Below, one piece after another: positions 31,036 to 41,465 of a DNA stretch of 64,000 nucleotides (position 1 is its first letter; each line of letters starts with the position of its first letter). A program made the position numbers and the translations under genes. The notes under the pieces are model-generated. The model ran no database searches and was not told the DNA's origin. It worked only from the letters and a program-made list of their open reading frames with translations. Source of the DNA: Polychytrium aggregatum (Eukaryota > Chytridiomycota > Chytridiomycetes > Polychytriales); NCBI RefSeq assembly GCF_025602895.1, contig NW_026516216.1, forward strand, positions 682,001 through 746,000. Direction: 5' to 3'.

Positions 31036-32711
31036 CTACTGGATGATGATGCTGGCTCGGAATGGCTCCTCATACGGTTGGCTGCTGACAACGTTGGCCA
31101 CCTGAAGATTGCAACACACGGATCAGCATTAGCAACAATGATAATGACAATGACATGACATGACTCGAGAGGACCACGCCGGCCGCCAAATAATACACAC
31201 ACCCGCACGTATACACTCTTTCGATAGTGAGGGCTTACCCAGCATTCAATTTGCTTGGACTTTGTAAGCCACTGCGGATCGCGGCAGTTGTCAAAGCTCT
31301 TGCTCAGCCCGTTTGTGCTGGGCAGAGATGCGGAGGGCTCCATAGCCTGGAGCATGGATCGGAGCACGGACACAAGGGCCTGGCGGTCGAGGCGAGAGCG
31401 GGGGTGAGGTCACAGTCAGGGAACAGCAACCACATCCAACAATAGGATAACCACATCATCGCATGCCAGCCAAAAGCCAGCCAGGTCGCTTTGGGGCGAC
31501 ACTCACCATGGTGTACGATGAGGACTCGGCCAATTGTGTGGGCTTGATCAAGAGGGAGTTTCTTGTTTTCGTGTTCAGCTCATGGAGGAGCGAAAGGGGA
31601 AGCTGCGAGGAGAGAGAGAGATCAGTCACAGGCGCCGAGTGGCAAGGTATAGCTGCGATCCAGCCGACTTACCTTTGTATTAGTGAAGGGATGAACCACG
31701 ACGCTGATTTGGCGCTCGAGTTGGATTCCACAGTTCTGTAGCAGAAGGCACGGATACAACGCCATTAGCCTTTGAGTACCGGACACTCCCTGGTGGCAGA
31801 CGGGCTGCTCGGCTGCACTATGCTACATACCGAGGGCGTGGCCACCATTTCGAGAATGTAGGTTTCGAGATTTCTGCTCGACAGGCGGTTAGACACGAGA
31901 GAATTACGTGCGCTGTTATTATTGTTGCCGGCAGGCTTGATGGCCTCATGGGCATCATTGCAGAGAAATGTGCGACAGGATTCGGTCTTGCACATAGACA
32001 AAATAGCCTGGGTCGAGCAGGTGAGCAAAGACGAGTTAGCAGAGGTCAAAGCCGATCGATACGGAGGGAGACCCTCCCAACACGCACCCACACTTGGTGG
32101 AGCACGACCGGGACAACCAAATGGATCGAAAGGTGCAGCAAGATGAGCGAGATGGGCGAGATGAGCGAGATGAGCGGGTGGGAGCCGCAGGGTCTTACCT
32201 TGTGATACGATTCAGTGAACATGCTCAACTGCTCGTGAACCGCAGTGTTACGGTGTTCGGCAATCGAGGCAGTTCTCTGCATGTTGACGTTCTCGAAGAA
32301 CGACGGTGCTTGTGTAGCACGGTTGACCATGGTGCGAGAGGAGATCACCGTACAAGTGCGAATGATTTCGGGCGGGCCGATGACAGGGGCCTCGAAAGGA
32401 GGGGGAGATCCCAGGACCGGAGCGCATTGATGCGGCGCTTCGTTGGCGACGGGAATGGCGACGATAGCTGGGGCGCTAAAGGGCGAGCCGCAGCGGGGGG
32501 ACTGTTGCTGCGAGTGCAGTTGCGGTTGCTGCTCCTCGGGTTGAGGAAGCACATGAGGGATATTGGGCAGCGGTGAGACGCGGTGGTGGTCATTGCCCTG
32601 GCGCTTGGCCAGGGCCTTGATTTTCAAAAGCATGGTCTGATTAAAGGATTTGCACTTCTGAACGAAGCGCATGAGTTTTTGGCGAGCAGGATGGTCTTGT
32701 TTGGCGTGCAT
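31036..32711 (-). CDS. Six-exon gene for an unrecognised 351-residue protein
   Basis: Exons 32199-32711, 31831-32007, 31673-31735, 31507-31602, 31239-31379 and 31036-31101 are each a multiple of three, so every intron is phase 0. Donors are GTAAGA, GTATGT, GTAAGT, GTGAGT and GTAAGC. The start is ATG 32711 in a CACCATGC context. Residues 1-45 are basic (KLMRFVQKCKSF...LLKIKALAKRQ). Residues 50-125 are Pro/Gln-rich and likely disordered. From about 150 on the sequence looks folded: SIAEHRNTAVHEQLSMFTESYHK, CRTFLCNDAHEAIKP, LETYILEMVATP, ISVVVHPFTNTKLPLSLL, ALVSVLRSMLQAMEP. An N-rich run (NNNN) sits near residue 193. No transmembrane helix, signal or known domain is visible, and no function is proposed. 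Confidence 0.78.
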
Positions 32712-34573
32712 GGTGGAGGGCACAAAGCGGTGCAGGACAGGAAAGGGCAGGGCGGGACAGTAAAACTAGGGTGGGTTGAGGCCAGAGAGGATTTGGGGGT
32801 ATTTGCAAAGGAGAGGAGAGGTGGATGTCGGGCTGTCGAAGGAGCGGCTGTTGTTCGTTCGGGCAGCGACGGGGGGGGCTGTGGGGAGTGTGCTCGCGAG
32901 ACAGCGAGCGGGACAGCACAACAACGAAACGAAAGGAACGAGAATAGGCGCAGGAGGTGGCCTATGCGGGGCAACCCAGACGGGAGGCGAAGGTGAGCGG
33001 GGCGGCTCGGACAGGGCAGACAGATCCAGGAGACGAGAGACGGGCGTGCCGATGGAAGGGCAGGCCGCCAGGAAGGGGTTATAACCGCGGAGAGCCGCAG
33101 GAGAGCCGTGCGGGAGGCAAACGCAAGCCCGACGCAAGCCCGACGCGAAAAAAAGTAAGAGGCCGCAGAAGGGACCAACTGGAGCCCCGGCGGGTCACTG
33201 GGTCCCCCACCTGCCGGGCGCGCCGTCGCGGTGGGGCGCGGCAAGCCGCCGGCGCACAGTCTGTGTGGCGAGTGTGTGTGTGCGTGCTGCTGTGCTGTGT
33301 CGCTCTGTGCTGGCCTGCGCTGACATGCTGTGTGACGCACGGGCGAGCGCGGCATCCACCACACCCACCACACCCCGCCGTTGTCTCTGCCGTTGTCTCT
33401 GCCGCTGCATGCTCTGTCCTGTGCTCCCCAGCCAGCGCACCGGCTTCGACAGACTCTGTGGGCCGCCAGCTGTGTCCAGACCGCGGTTGCTGTGTCGTTT
33501 GTGCGGCGCTTGTGGCGGCGACGTCGCTGCTGGCCGCCACAGTGTCTGTCGACGCGCTGGCGCGCCTCGCGTTGGTGCGCCTCTGTCCGTTACCGCCTCC
33601 CGTACCCGTCAGCGCAGGGGGTCGCGTGCACTCGCAGCCCCACAGTCCGTGTGCGTCGCGCCGCGCCCAGCCGACGCGCTCGCCGCGCAAACACACCCGG
33701 CCCCTGCTCATCCGGCCTCACCTGTGGTTCCGCCGGTGACGCGCCGTGACCGATGCCGACCCCTGCCGACTGGTCCGTCCGCCCTGCCACCTGGCTGGGC
33801 CGAGGCGCCTGTCCGCGATGACTCGCTCGCGCCCTGCAATTGCGTCTGTCTGCCGGCATGTCCGTTGGCCTGCCACCTGCCACCCGCAACCACCCAACAC
33901 GCCCCTCGCCGCTTCGGACACTTGCGTGCATCGCTGACTGAGCAAGCACAGCACCATCCAATCCGCATCCTCGCTGCTTGGCGCGGCGTCCCTCCCATTA
34001 TCAAACCCGGAGGCGACGCTGCCAGGGCTCGGTGGCCCGCCGAAACCGCCTCGCCGCCTTCACTCCAGCATCGGTGCCGCATCTCAGACTCAAACCTTCT
34101 GTTGAGGTCGAGGCATGGGCTGGCGGGCTGGCCGCGAGCCGTCGTAACATTAAAGCATGTGTCGGGCCGGAGAGATCCGCGTGCCAGCAAGACGCCGTCG
34201 ATGAGCTGGCATCACGCCTGCGGGGGGCATCAGCATCCGCGGTGAGCTGGATCTGCACCTGTCTTGGCGTGTCATTGCTTGTCAATGGTGTCGCAGCCAA
34301 GGCCTGTTGAGGATGGAGGACGACGGGCTCCATCGCATGAGCAGAGTAGCCCGCAGCCCTCCATGCCAATATCCGCAGCGTCACAATCCCTGTCGGCCGA
34401 CACTCGCCTATCGGGCGGGTGCGTCGCAGCAGCGATTGCATGACCACAGCGACTCGACGCGCAGCATCCAAGACGATGAAAAGGAACGCCTGCCTCGCTC
34501 TGATGTCTTGCTGCTGCTCTGTCTTGCTGCTCTGTCCCCTCATCCCGTTGATCCCGACTCTTCCTCCCCCGCC
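32712..34573. other. 1.9-kb divergent intergenic region, very GC-rich
   Basis: This separates the unknown minus-strand gene from the acetyltransferase gene. Between about 33180 and 33960 it is strongly CpG-rich with CCACCACAC and TGTCTCTGC short repeats. Long open frames run on both strands at once, which is the signature of GC bias rather than coding. I see no splice-consistent gene. Confidence 0.5.
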
Positions 34574-35641
34574 ATGTTTGTCTATTCGACCCGTCCATAC
34601 ACCTCGTACTCGGGTGCTTGCAAGGACATCCCCGCCGCCGTCATCGAGGGCAAGCGCCTGGTGCTGGTCCCCTTTGACGAGTCGGTCCCCGTCGAGGACT
34701 CGGTGCTGATGCACCAATACTCGTGTCTCGACGAGGATCTTTATGCCCTGATGCCCTTTGATGCTCCAGAGACCCACGACATCTTCCGCAACACCCTCCT
34801 GCTCGAAAACTGGACCCACAACCCGACCCGGCTGCCCTTTGTCATCCGCGACAGGGCCAACAACAGCGTCGTCGGTCTCATATGCTACCTGAGCCTGCAG
34901 GCTGCCTACAAAACCATCGAGATCGGCCAGATCTGGACCGCTGGACCCTACCAGGGCCAGAAGGTGGCGCTGGAGGCCACCCACCTGCTGATGCGATATG
35001 CCATGGACCAAGGCTTCGTCCGGATTGAGTGGAAGGTAACGATCGCACCATCGGTGCGGTTGACTGCAGGGCTTCGTCAAAGGTTGGCCGCCGAGGGCGT
35101 TGGCAGAGGTTGGCCGTTGGGTCATGGCTCTGGTGCATCCCACGAGCACAATCTCCCGGACTGCATCGCCGTCGGCGCTGCCGATAAGTGCTGGCACGGC
35201 GCCCAGATCACCAGCCGCCGAGGCAACAGAGTCGGATGTCCCGTTGTTGACTCATCTGCGCCGCATGCGGCATGTCCAGGGGGGGAATCGACTCACCTGT
35301 CGCCGCGCCTGCCGTTGACTCACTGGATCTGGGTCTGGGTCGCTGACTCATCTTCTCTCGGCTCGATCATGATCGGCAATCCCTGTGCAATCGCCTTCCT
35401 GGCTCCGTCATCCGCGGCCCGCCAGACCCACCACCTGAACGAGGCCAGCAAGGCCGCCGCCCTCAGCGCCGGCTTCATCTACGAAGGCACCTTCCGAAAG
35501 CACATGTTCTACAAGGGGCAGTTCAGACACACCTTCTACTACGCCATCATCGACGACGACTACGACAAAGTCAAGGCCATCATGGACGAAAAATCCGCCC
35601 AGCTCCTCCCGTTGCAACGCCGCAACACCCGGGTCGCGTAG
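34574..35641 (+). CDS. GNAT-family N-acetyltransferase (RimJ/RimL-like)
   Basis: Two exons, 34574-35035 and 35426-35641, give 225 residues. The fold is Acetyltransf_3/GNAT: RLVLVPFD near the start, LPFVIRDRANNSVVGLICYL as beta strands, IEIGQIWTAGPYQGQKVALEA as the acetyl-CoA loop region, then LLMRYAMDQGFVRIEWK joined across the intron to a segment ending LNEASKAAALSAGFIYEGT, the usual C-terminal signature of RimJ-like acetyltransferases. It then reads FRKHMFYKG and a DTFYYAIID-like strand. The substrate could be a protein N-terminus, an amine or an antibiotic-like small molecule; the sequence does not decide. The intron is 390 bases, longer than most here. The start codon is preceded by CCGCC. 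Confidence 0.9.
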   Translation: MFVYSTRPYTSYSGACKDIPAAVIEGKRLVLVPFDESVPVEDSVLMHQYSCLDEDLYALMPFDAPETHDIFRNTLLLENWTHNPTRLPFVIRDRANNSVVGLICYLSLQAAYKTIEIGQIWTAGPYQGQKVALEATHLLMRYAMDQGFVRIEWKVTIAPSVRLTAGLRQRLAAEGVGRGWPLGHGSGASHEHNLPDCIAVGAADKCWHGAQITSRRGNRVGCPVVDSSAPHAACPGGESTHLSPRLPLTHWIWVWVADSSSLGSIMIGNPCAIAFLAPSSAARQTHHLNEASKAAALSAGFIYEGTFRKHMFYKGQFRHTFYYAIIDDDYDKVKAIMDEKSAQLLPLQRRNTRVA

Positions 35642-36244
35642 ACAGACCGCTGGATGCAATCTATGCGCAACTTGATCCGACCCACTCGCTTGCTCCGGTC
35701 CGCTCGTACAGGCCTGTCCGGCTCCTTGAATCTACTCCGACACGACAGATAATCTCAAGTCAGCAGAGAAACTCGGGACAGAATTGGATATTGCTATGGT
35801 ATTCCACAAGGGATGTGGGTTCAATCGGCGAGGAGGCAGCGCAGAGTAGCCAGCGAGAGGCTGGGTGGGGGCCGAGACGACACGGAAGGAAAGTGAGTGG
35901 GGAAGTGGGAATACCAGCGACAAATGCCATAGCACAGAAGGTGGACGGGGCGCGCCCACATGAACGTCTATCAAAGTTACAACACAGCATCACCAGCACA
36001 TCTAAATACATTCGGCGGTCTGGTTTCTAAGGAGAAGGAGCTTGAGCTGAAGGGCCGGGCCGACTTGGGCATGACGGCCGAGGGAATAGCGATGGTCTGA
36101 GCCGGCCGCAGAGAGCCTACTTTTGCACGGTTATCACATCAAGCAACAGGGAGGGACTGGCGCATCAGTCCAGGCAAAGGGGGGGGGTTGGTGCAAGGCC
36201 TTCATTTCGATGGCTGTTGCAAGGTGGAAATCGGAGCTCCCGAT
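35642..36244. other. Convergent intergenic region
   Basis: 3'-flanking DNA of the acetyltransferase and of membrane protein A. It contains a G tract at about 36180-36187 and no gene-like sequence. Confidence 0.5.
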
Positions 36245-37982
36245 CTAGATACGCCCGTCGGTAAACTCGCGCAGTGTTGCCTCTCGAAAATGCGCAATCC
36301 GTCCCATTTCCATGAGCCGCGGATCGGTGATGATCCGCGGGAGCGCAGGCTTGGGCTTGCGCGGCTTTGAGGCGTATGGCTTTGCGGTAAAGACGGCATC
36401 CTCGGGCTGGGCAACGTTCATGGGCCGATTGACATATGCATTGTTGCCCGGGCGCACAGTGGGCTCGTCACCCGGCGCATTGGACTCGACCAGCAGCTCG
36501 GACATGACTTTGTCGAGGGACTGGTGCGAGACAGGAGCGGTGCTGCGGCGGTAGATCGGTGTAATCGGGGAGAGGGCTGCGGTCGCTTCGACGGCCTCGA
36601 CCTTGGACTCGACCTTATCCAGGAGCTCGACTGGGGTCAGCGTCGACGACACCCGAACCATCTCGACGACAGCGCTTGACCGCGGTGCGGTGGATGCCCG
36701 TTGCAGTGCCGATCGTACCCGCTTGGAGCCGCTGTGAACGGCAGATGGAGGATGAGCCAGACCCGGCAGACCCGAGAGGCGCTGGTGATGAGGCGGCAGC
36801 GCCTGAAGCTCAGCATCGACCGGCGGATCCAGCTGCGTCTGCGGCGGCACCGATCGGGTTGGTGGTGTGGGGAATGACACGAGCTCGATATCCATTGGCC
36901 GTGGAGGAGGGATGAAGGAATCTTTGGCCTGCGGAAACGGTGGCTGCTGTGGGGGCCGGAGGTGCGGCGGGAGCTCTGGCATGTCATGCAGGGTGGCTTC
37001 GTGGAGGCTGGGACTGATGTGGGAACTAAAGCTCTCGGCACGGCCGTCAATGAGCCGACGGGTGCCGGCGCTGTACGGGTCCGCCGAGCGATCGGGTTGG
37101 TTGAGATCCCGGGTCGAGTCTTTGCTCATGCGCTGGTGGGCTCGGCCCTGCCAGCCAAGATGCGTTTTGCGAAGGAGGAGAGCAGCGCCGCCGCCGCTGG
37201 CGAGCAGACATGCGCCGACTATGAGTCCGATCTTGGTGCCGTCGAAGGAGGATCCCGAAGCCGGAGCCAGCGGTGACGGCAAAGACGATGGCGATTGAGC
37301 AGGCTCCTGCGTCGGGCCGGGGCCATGTACGGTTGTTGCGGGAATGGGCGCTGTTGCCGGAGGTGCCGGGACCGGGACTGGACCGGCGGTGGTGAGCACG
37401 ATGCTGACAAGAGAGTTGGAGTAGGAGCAGCTGGCCAGTTGTGGGTTGCATTCCTTGGAGGCGGCGATGGCAGTCCAGTTGCCCGGAGCCAGGCCGCTGC
37501 TGCTGAGGGAGGCCGAGCATGCACACGAGGAGGAGCACGGTGCCGTGGTGCATGATGCAGGGACAGCCAACGGGATCGAGTCGCACAGAATGATGACCTG
37601 GCCCGACTGGGGGTTCTGGAGATTGAAGGTGGTGCTCATGTTGTGGCTGGGGTCGAAATCGGCAACCTGCAGCACAAGGGTCTGCAGCGACCCGATTTGC
37701 CAGCCGCTGCCGCTGTTGGATGCAGTGAGGGTGAGCACACCTGGGATCGAGAAGGGAAGCAACGGTCGAGAGACGGCCATGGTGAGTCAACGGAGCGAGA
37801 TCCAACAACAGCAGTCACGAGCCAGAGAAGCCCAAAACAGTTGCCGTATGGAGATGCGGGGTTGATGAGACCGAGCGACTCAGGCAGCGGAAGAGGCGGC
37901 GATCGTCCCGGCAGAGTTGCTTACTCTGAGCAAGGGCACTGCAGCTCCAGGAGCAAAGCACCAATACGACAAGTAGCCACAT
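36245..37982 (-). CDS. Single-pass type I membrane protein A (paralogue of 41466-42872)
   Basis: Two exons, 37925-37982 and 36245-37740, give 517 residues. Exon 1 encodes a hydrophobic signal peptide (MWLLVVLVL...ALAQ); exon 2 joins in phase 1. The ectodomain (20-189) has a beta-rich start (LTLTASNSG), a cysteine cluster (PCSSSCACS) and a GLAPGNWTAIA block, then a Pro/Thr-rich stalk typical of O-glycosylated surface proteins. The membrane helix is at about 190-209, followed by a basic stop (LRKTHLGW). The cytoplasmic tail (about 210-517) is long, Pro/Ser-rich and disordered, with PPHLRPPQQPPFP and many SP/TP sites. It shares the layout, the GLIVGAC helix and ectodomain blocks with the 395-residue protein 3.5 kb away. 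A surface sensor or wall-contact protein is a guess from layout only. Confidence 0.85.
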
Positions 37983-38295
37983 ATCCGATGGCGCGAAGCG
38001 AGTTGAGCAGGGGACGCTTGGGAAAGTTGTGGGCGGCTGGGTGGTGAGCCGAGAGCTGGGTATGTTGCGAGCCAGAATCAGATCGGCGAACTGCGAATGG
38101 ACAAAGTCGAGAGGCCAGATGCCGAGAGCGGGGACGGCAGGAAAGGGCGCAGGGCGGGTGTTGCGGCGGAAGGAGAGCGGATGCCGACAGCGTCACGGCG
38201 GTTGCAGACGGAGTCAGCGACGGAACGCGATGATAGAGTCCAGACAGCGAGCGGGATGAGCAGTGGAGCCGATATTAGGGAGCTTGGCCGAGAGC

Positions 38296-38340
38296 GGATC
38301 GATAGAGTGCGGATCGATAGAGTGCAAGTCGATAGAGTGC
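38296..38340. repeat. 15-base tandem repeat, three copies
   Basis: Three copies of a GGATCGATAGAGTGC-type unit, followed by scattered ATCGAGT half-units to about 38445. Confidence 0.85.
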
Positions 38341-39150
38341 GAGCGAGTCAATAGGGCCGATGAAATGCGCGATGAGTCGATCGAGTTGATTTGGGCCGAT
38401 CGAGTCGAGCAGAGTTGGGTTGGGCCGATGGATAGAATCGAGACAGACACACAATAGATAGATAAACAGGGTCGCAAACGACGGATAGAATCTTGACAGC
38501 AAGCCCGGCCAGCCAGCCGAGGTGGACGCAGGGAGAAAGAAGGGGGAGAGGCAGGCCGACAGATATGGAGACGACCTGGTCTGCATGGCGATGGAGCTGT
38601 GACGAACGACAAGCCGTGGCGAGGAGCCAACAAGCGCCAGTCACGGGCGTTAAGGCGACACAGAGGCGTTTGTTGGGGACACAGGGTCGTCTGCGCTTGT
38701 CCGGCGACGAAGCTGCCCTTGGCGAGCGACGCATTTGGCAATGCCCGCGAGCAGGCGGCGCGGTGGGCGACGCGGGTGACTGCAGCCCCACGGGCCTTGG
38801 GCGGTGCTGCGGGCGCTGTCGATGTTGTGGTTGGGGAGAACATGGGAGCGAATGGGCTTGCTCGACCAACGGCCGTGGACCAGCAGCTGCGATTGCATTT
38901 GCGATTACATCCGCGGCTGCGATCACACCAGCGATGGATGCGGGATGCTGGCCGATGTAGAGCGCAGGATGGGCTGTGTGCGTGGGTGGAAAGGGCTGTG
39001 CCGAAGGGGGACTGGGCGGAGGGGTGGAAGGAGCGAAGAGGCCGTAAGTAATGCTGTGCAAACGTAATGTCCGACGAGGGATTCGTGGACAGGCTTTGCT
39101 GGATGGCGAGCGGACGGTGTGAGCGGGCGGGATGTGCCGTCTGGCTTGCT

Positions 39151-39200
39151 GCGAACGACCGCGAACGACCACGAACGACCACGAACGACCACGAACGACT
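39151..39200. repeat. 10-base tandem repeat, five copies
   Basis: Five copies of a CGAACGACCA-type unit in the upstream region of the GIDE-like gene. Confidence 0.88.
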
Positions 39201-39330
39201 GCGCTTGTCTCCCTAGCGCAGGCCGCCATGCAAATGACCCGTCGCGGCCAACGTTGTCCTGGTCGGTCTCCATCACACCCCGGCCCAACGCGATCTCGGC
39301 TTTGGCTCCTCGGTCCCGACAATAGCCGCC

Positions 39331-40395
39331 ATGGAGCCGCTCAAGAACATCCTGTCCGGCGTCTGCGTCGCTGGTGGTCTCGCCTGTCTGGTCTACGGCA
39401 CATACAAATACGGCCTCAAGCGCTATAGGCTGGCAGCAACACCACCAGGCCGGTCGCTGCCAGAGTGCCTCGAGCACATCCGTGGTGCATCGACAAAGTA
39501 TCTCTTCTCTGGATGCCACATGAAGTTGCTCGGCACGGCCCGTGCAGTCAACCCCGGCTCGGTCATCAGCGCCGGGGCCTCGGGCCTCAAGTGCGTCTAT
39601 GCAAGAACGGCCTCGGTTCGCTCTCTGCGGACCCGACAGGCCCGTCTTGGGGGCTGGCTGCCGTTTGCCCGCAAGCCCCGAACGCTTGCTGCCAAGGAGC
39701 AGCACACCACCGAGGTGTGTATGGCGACGAAGCCTGTGGAGAAGCGTCTTTGGACTCGATAAGTGATATGGATCTATTCCTGGATCGCGCAAACGATGGA
39801 GATCCGCCTCCCTCCTCCAAACGAGCAACTGCTGCAGATCCGTACCTGGACAGCCCTTCTTGGCAATATCCAGCACGCATATCTGTGCTAACGGCGGCGT
39901 ATCTGTTGCAGGAGTTTACGCAAGAATGCCGAGAGATCCCTTGGGCTGTACAGCTTTCGGACGATTCGCGGGTCCTGGTGATCACCGAAGGTGCCGATAT
40001 GCTTCTGGAGAGCGTCGTCAGCAGCAGCCAGGTGAGCCCATGCGATGAGGCCCAGAGGGAGAACTCGGATCATCGGTTGCGAATGGCGGCACTGGTGGTG
40101 GTGGTGACGGTCCAAGTCGGTCATCTGCTCACGGTCTTGCTGCTTTCCCCTCCACGGGACAATCCCGCAGGTGGACGAGGCCGTCATTCGGCATGGGGCG
40201 CCAGTGGTTGTGATCGGCCATGTGAAGGAGATTGCCCCAGGCGTGCTGCAAGTGTCTCGGCCAATGCTGCGATGGTTTTTCATCTTTGCCGGCAGCGAGG
40301 AACAGCTCCGGTCGATATGGACATGGGCATTGGGCAAGTGGATCGTCCTCGGCGCCGGGCTCGTTGGGCTGTCTCGATGGATCCGCACGCTCTGA
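39331..40395 (+). CDS. Two-helix membrane protein with MUL1/GIDE-like domain, no RING
   Basis: Exons 39331-39714, 39912-40031 and 40171-40395 give 242 residues. The start has an ideal GCCGCCATGG context. A membrane helix near residues 7-25 is followed by the GIDE/BAM block as in MUL1/MAPL: VKLLGTARAVNP-like strand, ISAGASGLKCVYAR, then after a linker WAVQLSDDSRVLVITEGADM, then VIRHGAPVVVIGHVKEI and FFIFAGSEEQLRSI. A second helix lies near 217-236. MUL1 in animals and SP1 in plants carry a C-terminal RING finger for E3 activity; here the protein ends just after the second helix with no Cys/His pattern. The topology suggests mitochondrial outer membrane or another organelle, by homology only. 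It sits between the two paralogous membrane proteins but is unrelated to them. Confidence 0.83.
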
Positions 40396-41465
40396 GCCGA
40401 ATCTGCCGAGTTCCGGTCTGGACGATTGCGATGCCGCCGACTCTGCACAAGTGATATCGCTCTGTTCTGCACAACCAATACTGCACTACCAATAGTGCAC
40501 AACCAATATTGCACAACCAATACCGCATCTCGAGAAGCAACTCTCCCTCCACCCGCCCAGCATCGCAGGAATGGGGACTGCACCATCCGGCCTGTCCAGC
40601 ACACCCTTTGCTCTTCAGCATCCACCACCGAGCCACAATGTGGTCAAGTGCTCTCCGCTGCCCGGCTCGCGCTGGCACCAACCATGCTCGCACATCGACC
40701 AGCCCGACTGGTCGGCGGACTGCTGTGTTTGCCAAACAAATCCACTGGGTTGCGGTGCAGCCCGCCGGTCCCCAGTCGGCCACGCCAGCATCCACCAGCA
40801 CGCAGCGCATCCTTCCAACCACAACTTTTGTCGCGGGGGGCAGCGCCATCTCAAGGTGCCGGTGCGGCCCTTGCTGCCAGGGACAGAAATCCGGTGAGGT
40901 GGGCGGGTGCGACGCTGGTGGCTCTCAGGGCTGGCCCTTGGACGCGCACAGACCAGAGCGAAGCGACCACTCGGCGGCGGCCCGACCCGAAGGTGCCGCT
41001 TTTGTTTGCGTGTGCTGTTGTTCCCACGGACCAAGGAGCGCTTGACAGGAGGGCCCATGCCCGATCGCGAGACAAGGCGGCCCATGAAACGTTGTCGCCA
41101 CGAAGTACTGGCTGCAGCAGAGGCTGCCCGCTCAGCATCGACAGGAACAAGCGTCTGCTGCCCCCGCCAGCCCAAAGGAAAAAAAAAACGTTGGCTGATC
41201 CAGCTCTGTTGACACAGGACAAGTACCCACCGGCATGATCCTGTGTCCAGGCCCGGTGTCCTTCCTGCGGCCGTCCTCGCCTTGCTGTTGCCCCACGCGC
41301 AACAAGCCCGAGACGCGGTGGGAAAGCACCAACCGCCTTGGTCATCGGCGTTCTGCAGGAGGAGGAAGCTCAAAAGCGAGCCAGCCCCCCGCTCCCATCG
41401 GTCCTCTGCTTTTCGTCGCCTCGCTTCTCATCGCATCCGTCTGCGTGTCCAACGTGCGCCCTTCC
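40396..41465. other. Intergenic region between GIDE-like gene and membrane protein B
   Basis: It contains an ACCAATA-centred degenerate repeat at about 40465-40521 and an A9-10 tract near 41180. Open frames on both strands overlap one another and show no motif; none is called. Confidence 0.5.
40465..40521. repeat. Degenerate TGCACAACCAATA repeat, about four copies
   Basis: Four units resembling TGCACAACCAATA follow one another just downstream of the GIDE-like stop codon, with variants TGCACTACCAATA and GTGCACAACC. Confidence 0.8.

Larger units (their letters stand above)
37983..39330. promoter_or_regulatory. Divergent promoter region, membrane protein A / GIDE-like gene
   Basis: A 1.35-kb gap with two minisatellites: a 15-base GATCGATAGAGTGC-type unit at 38296-38340 and a 10-base CGAACGACCA unit at 39151-39200. 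The second lies 130 bases before the GIDE-like ATG. No gene seen. Confidence 0.55.

Noticed and set aside
32957-34245. Overlapping open frames of 200-320 codons on both strands
   Set aside because: They coexist on opposite strands in CpG-rich DNA, consist mainly of Arg/Ala/Pro/Ser/Cys, show no domain and no consistent splice structure.
40615-41373. 252-codon minus-strand frame between the GIDE-like gene and membrane protein B
   Set aside because: No motif, Trp/Arg/Gly-rich composition typical of antisense GC-rich DNA, and it competes with several overlapping frames.
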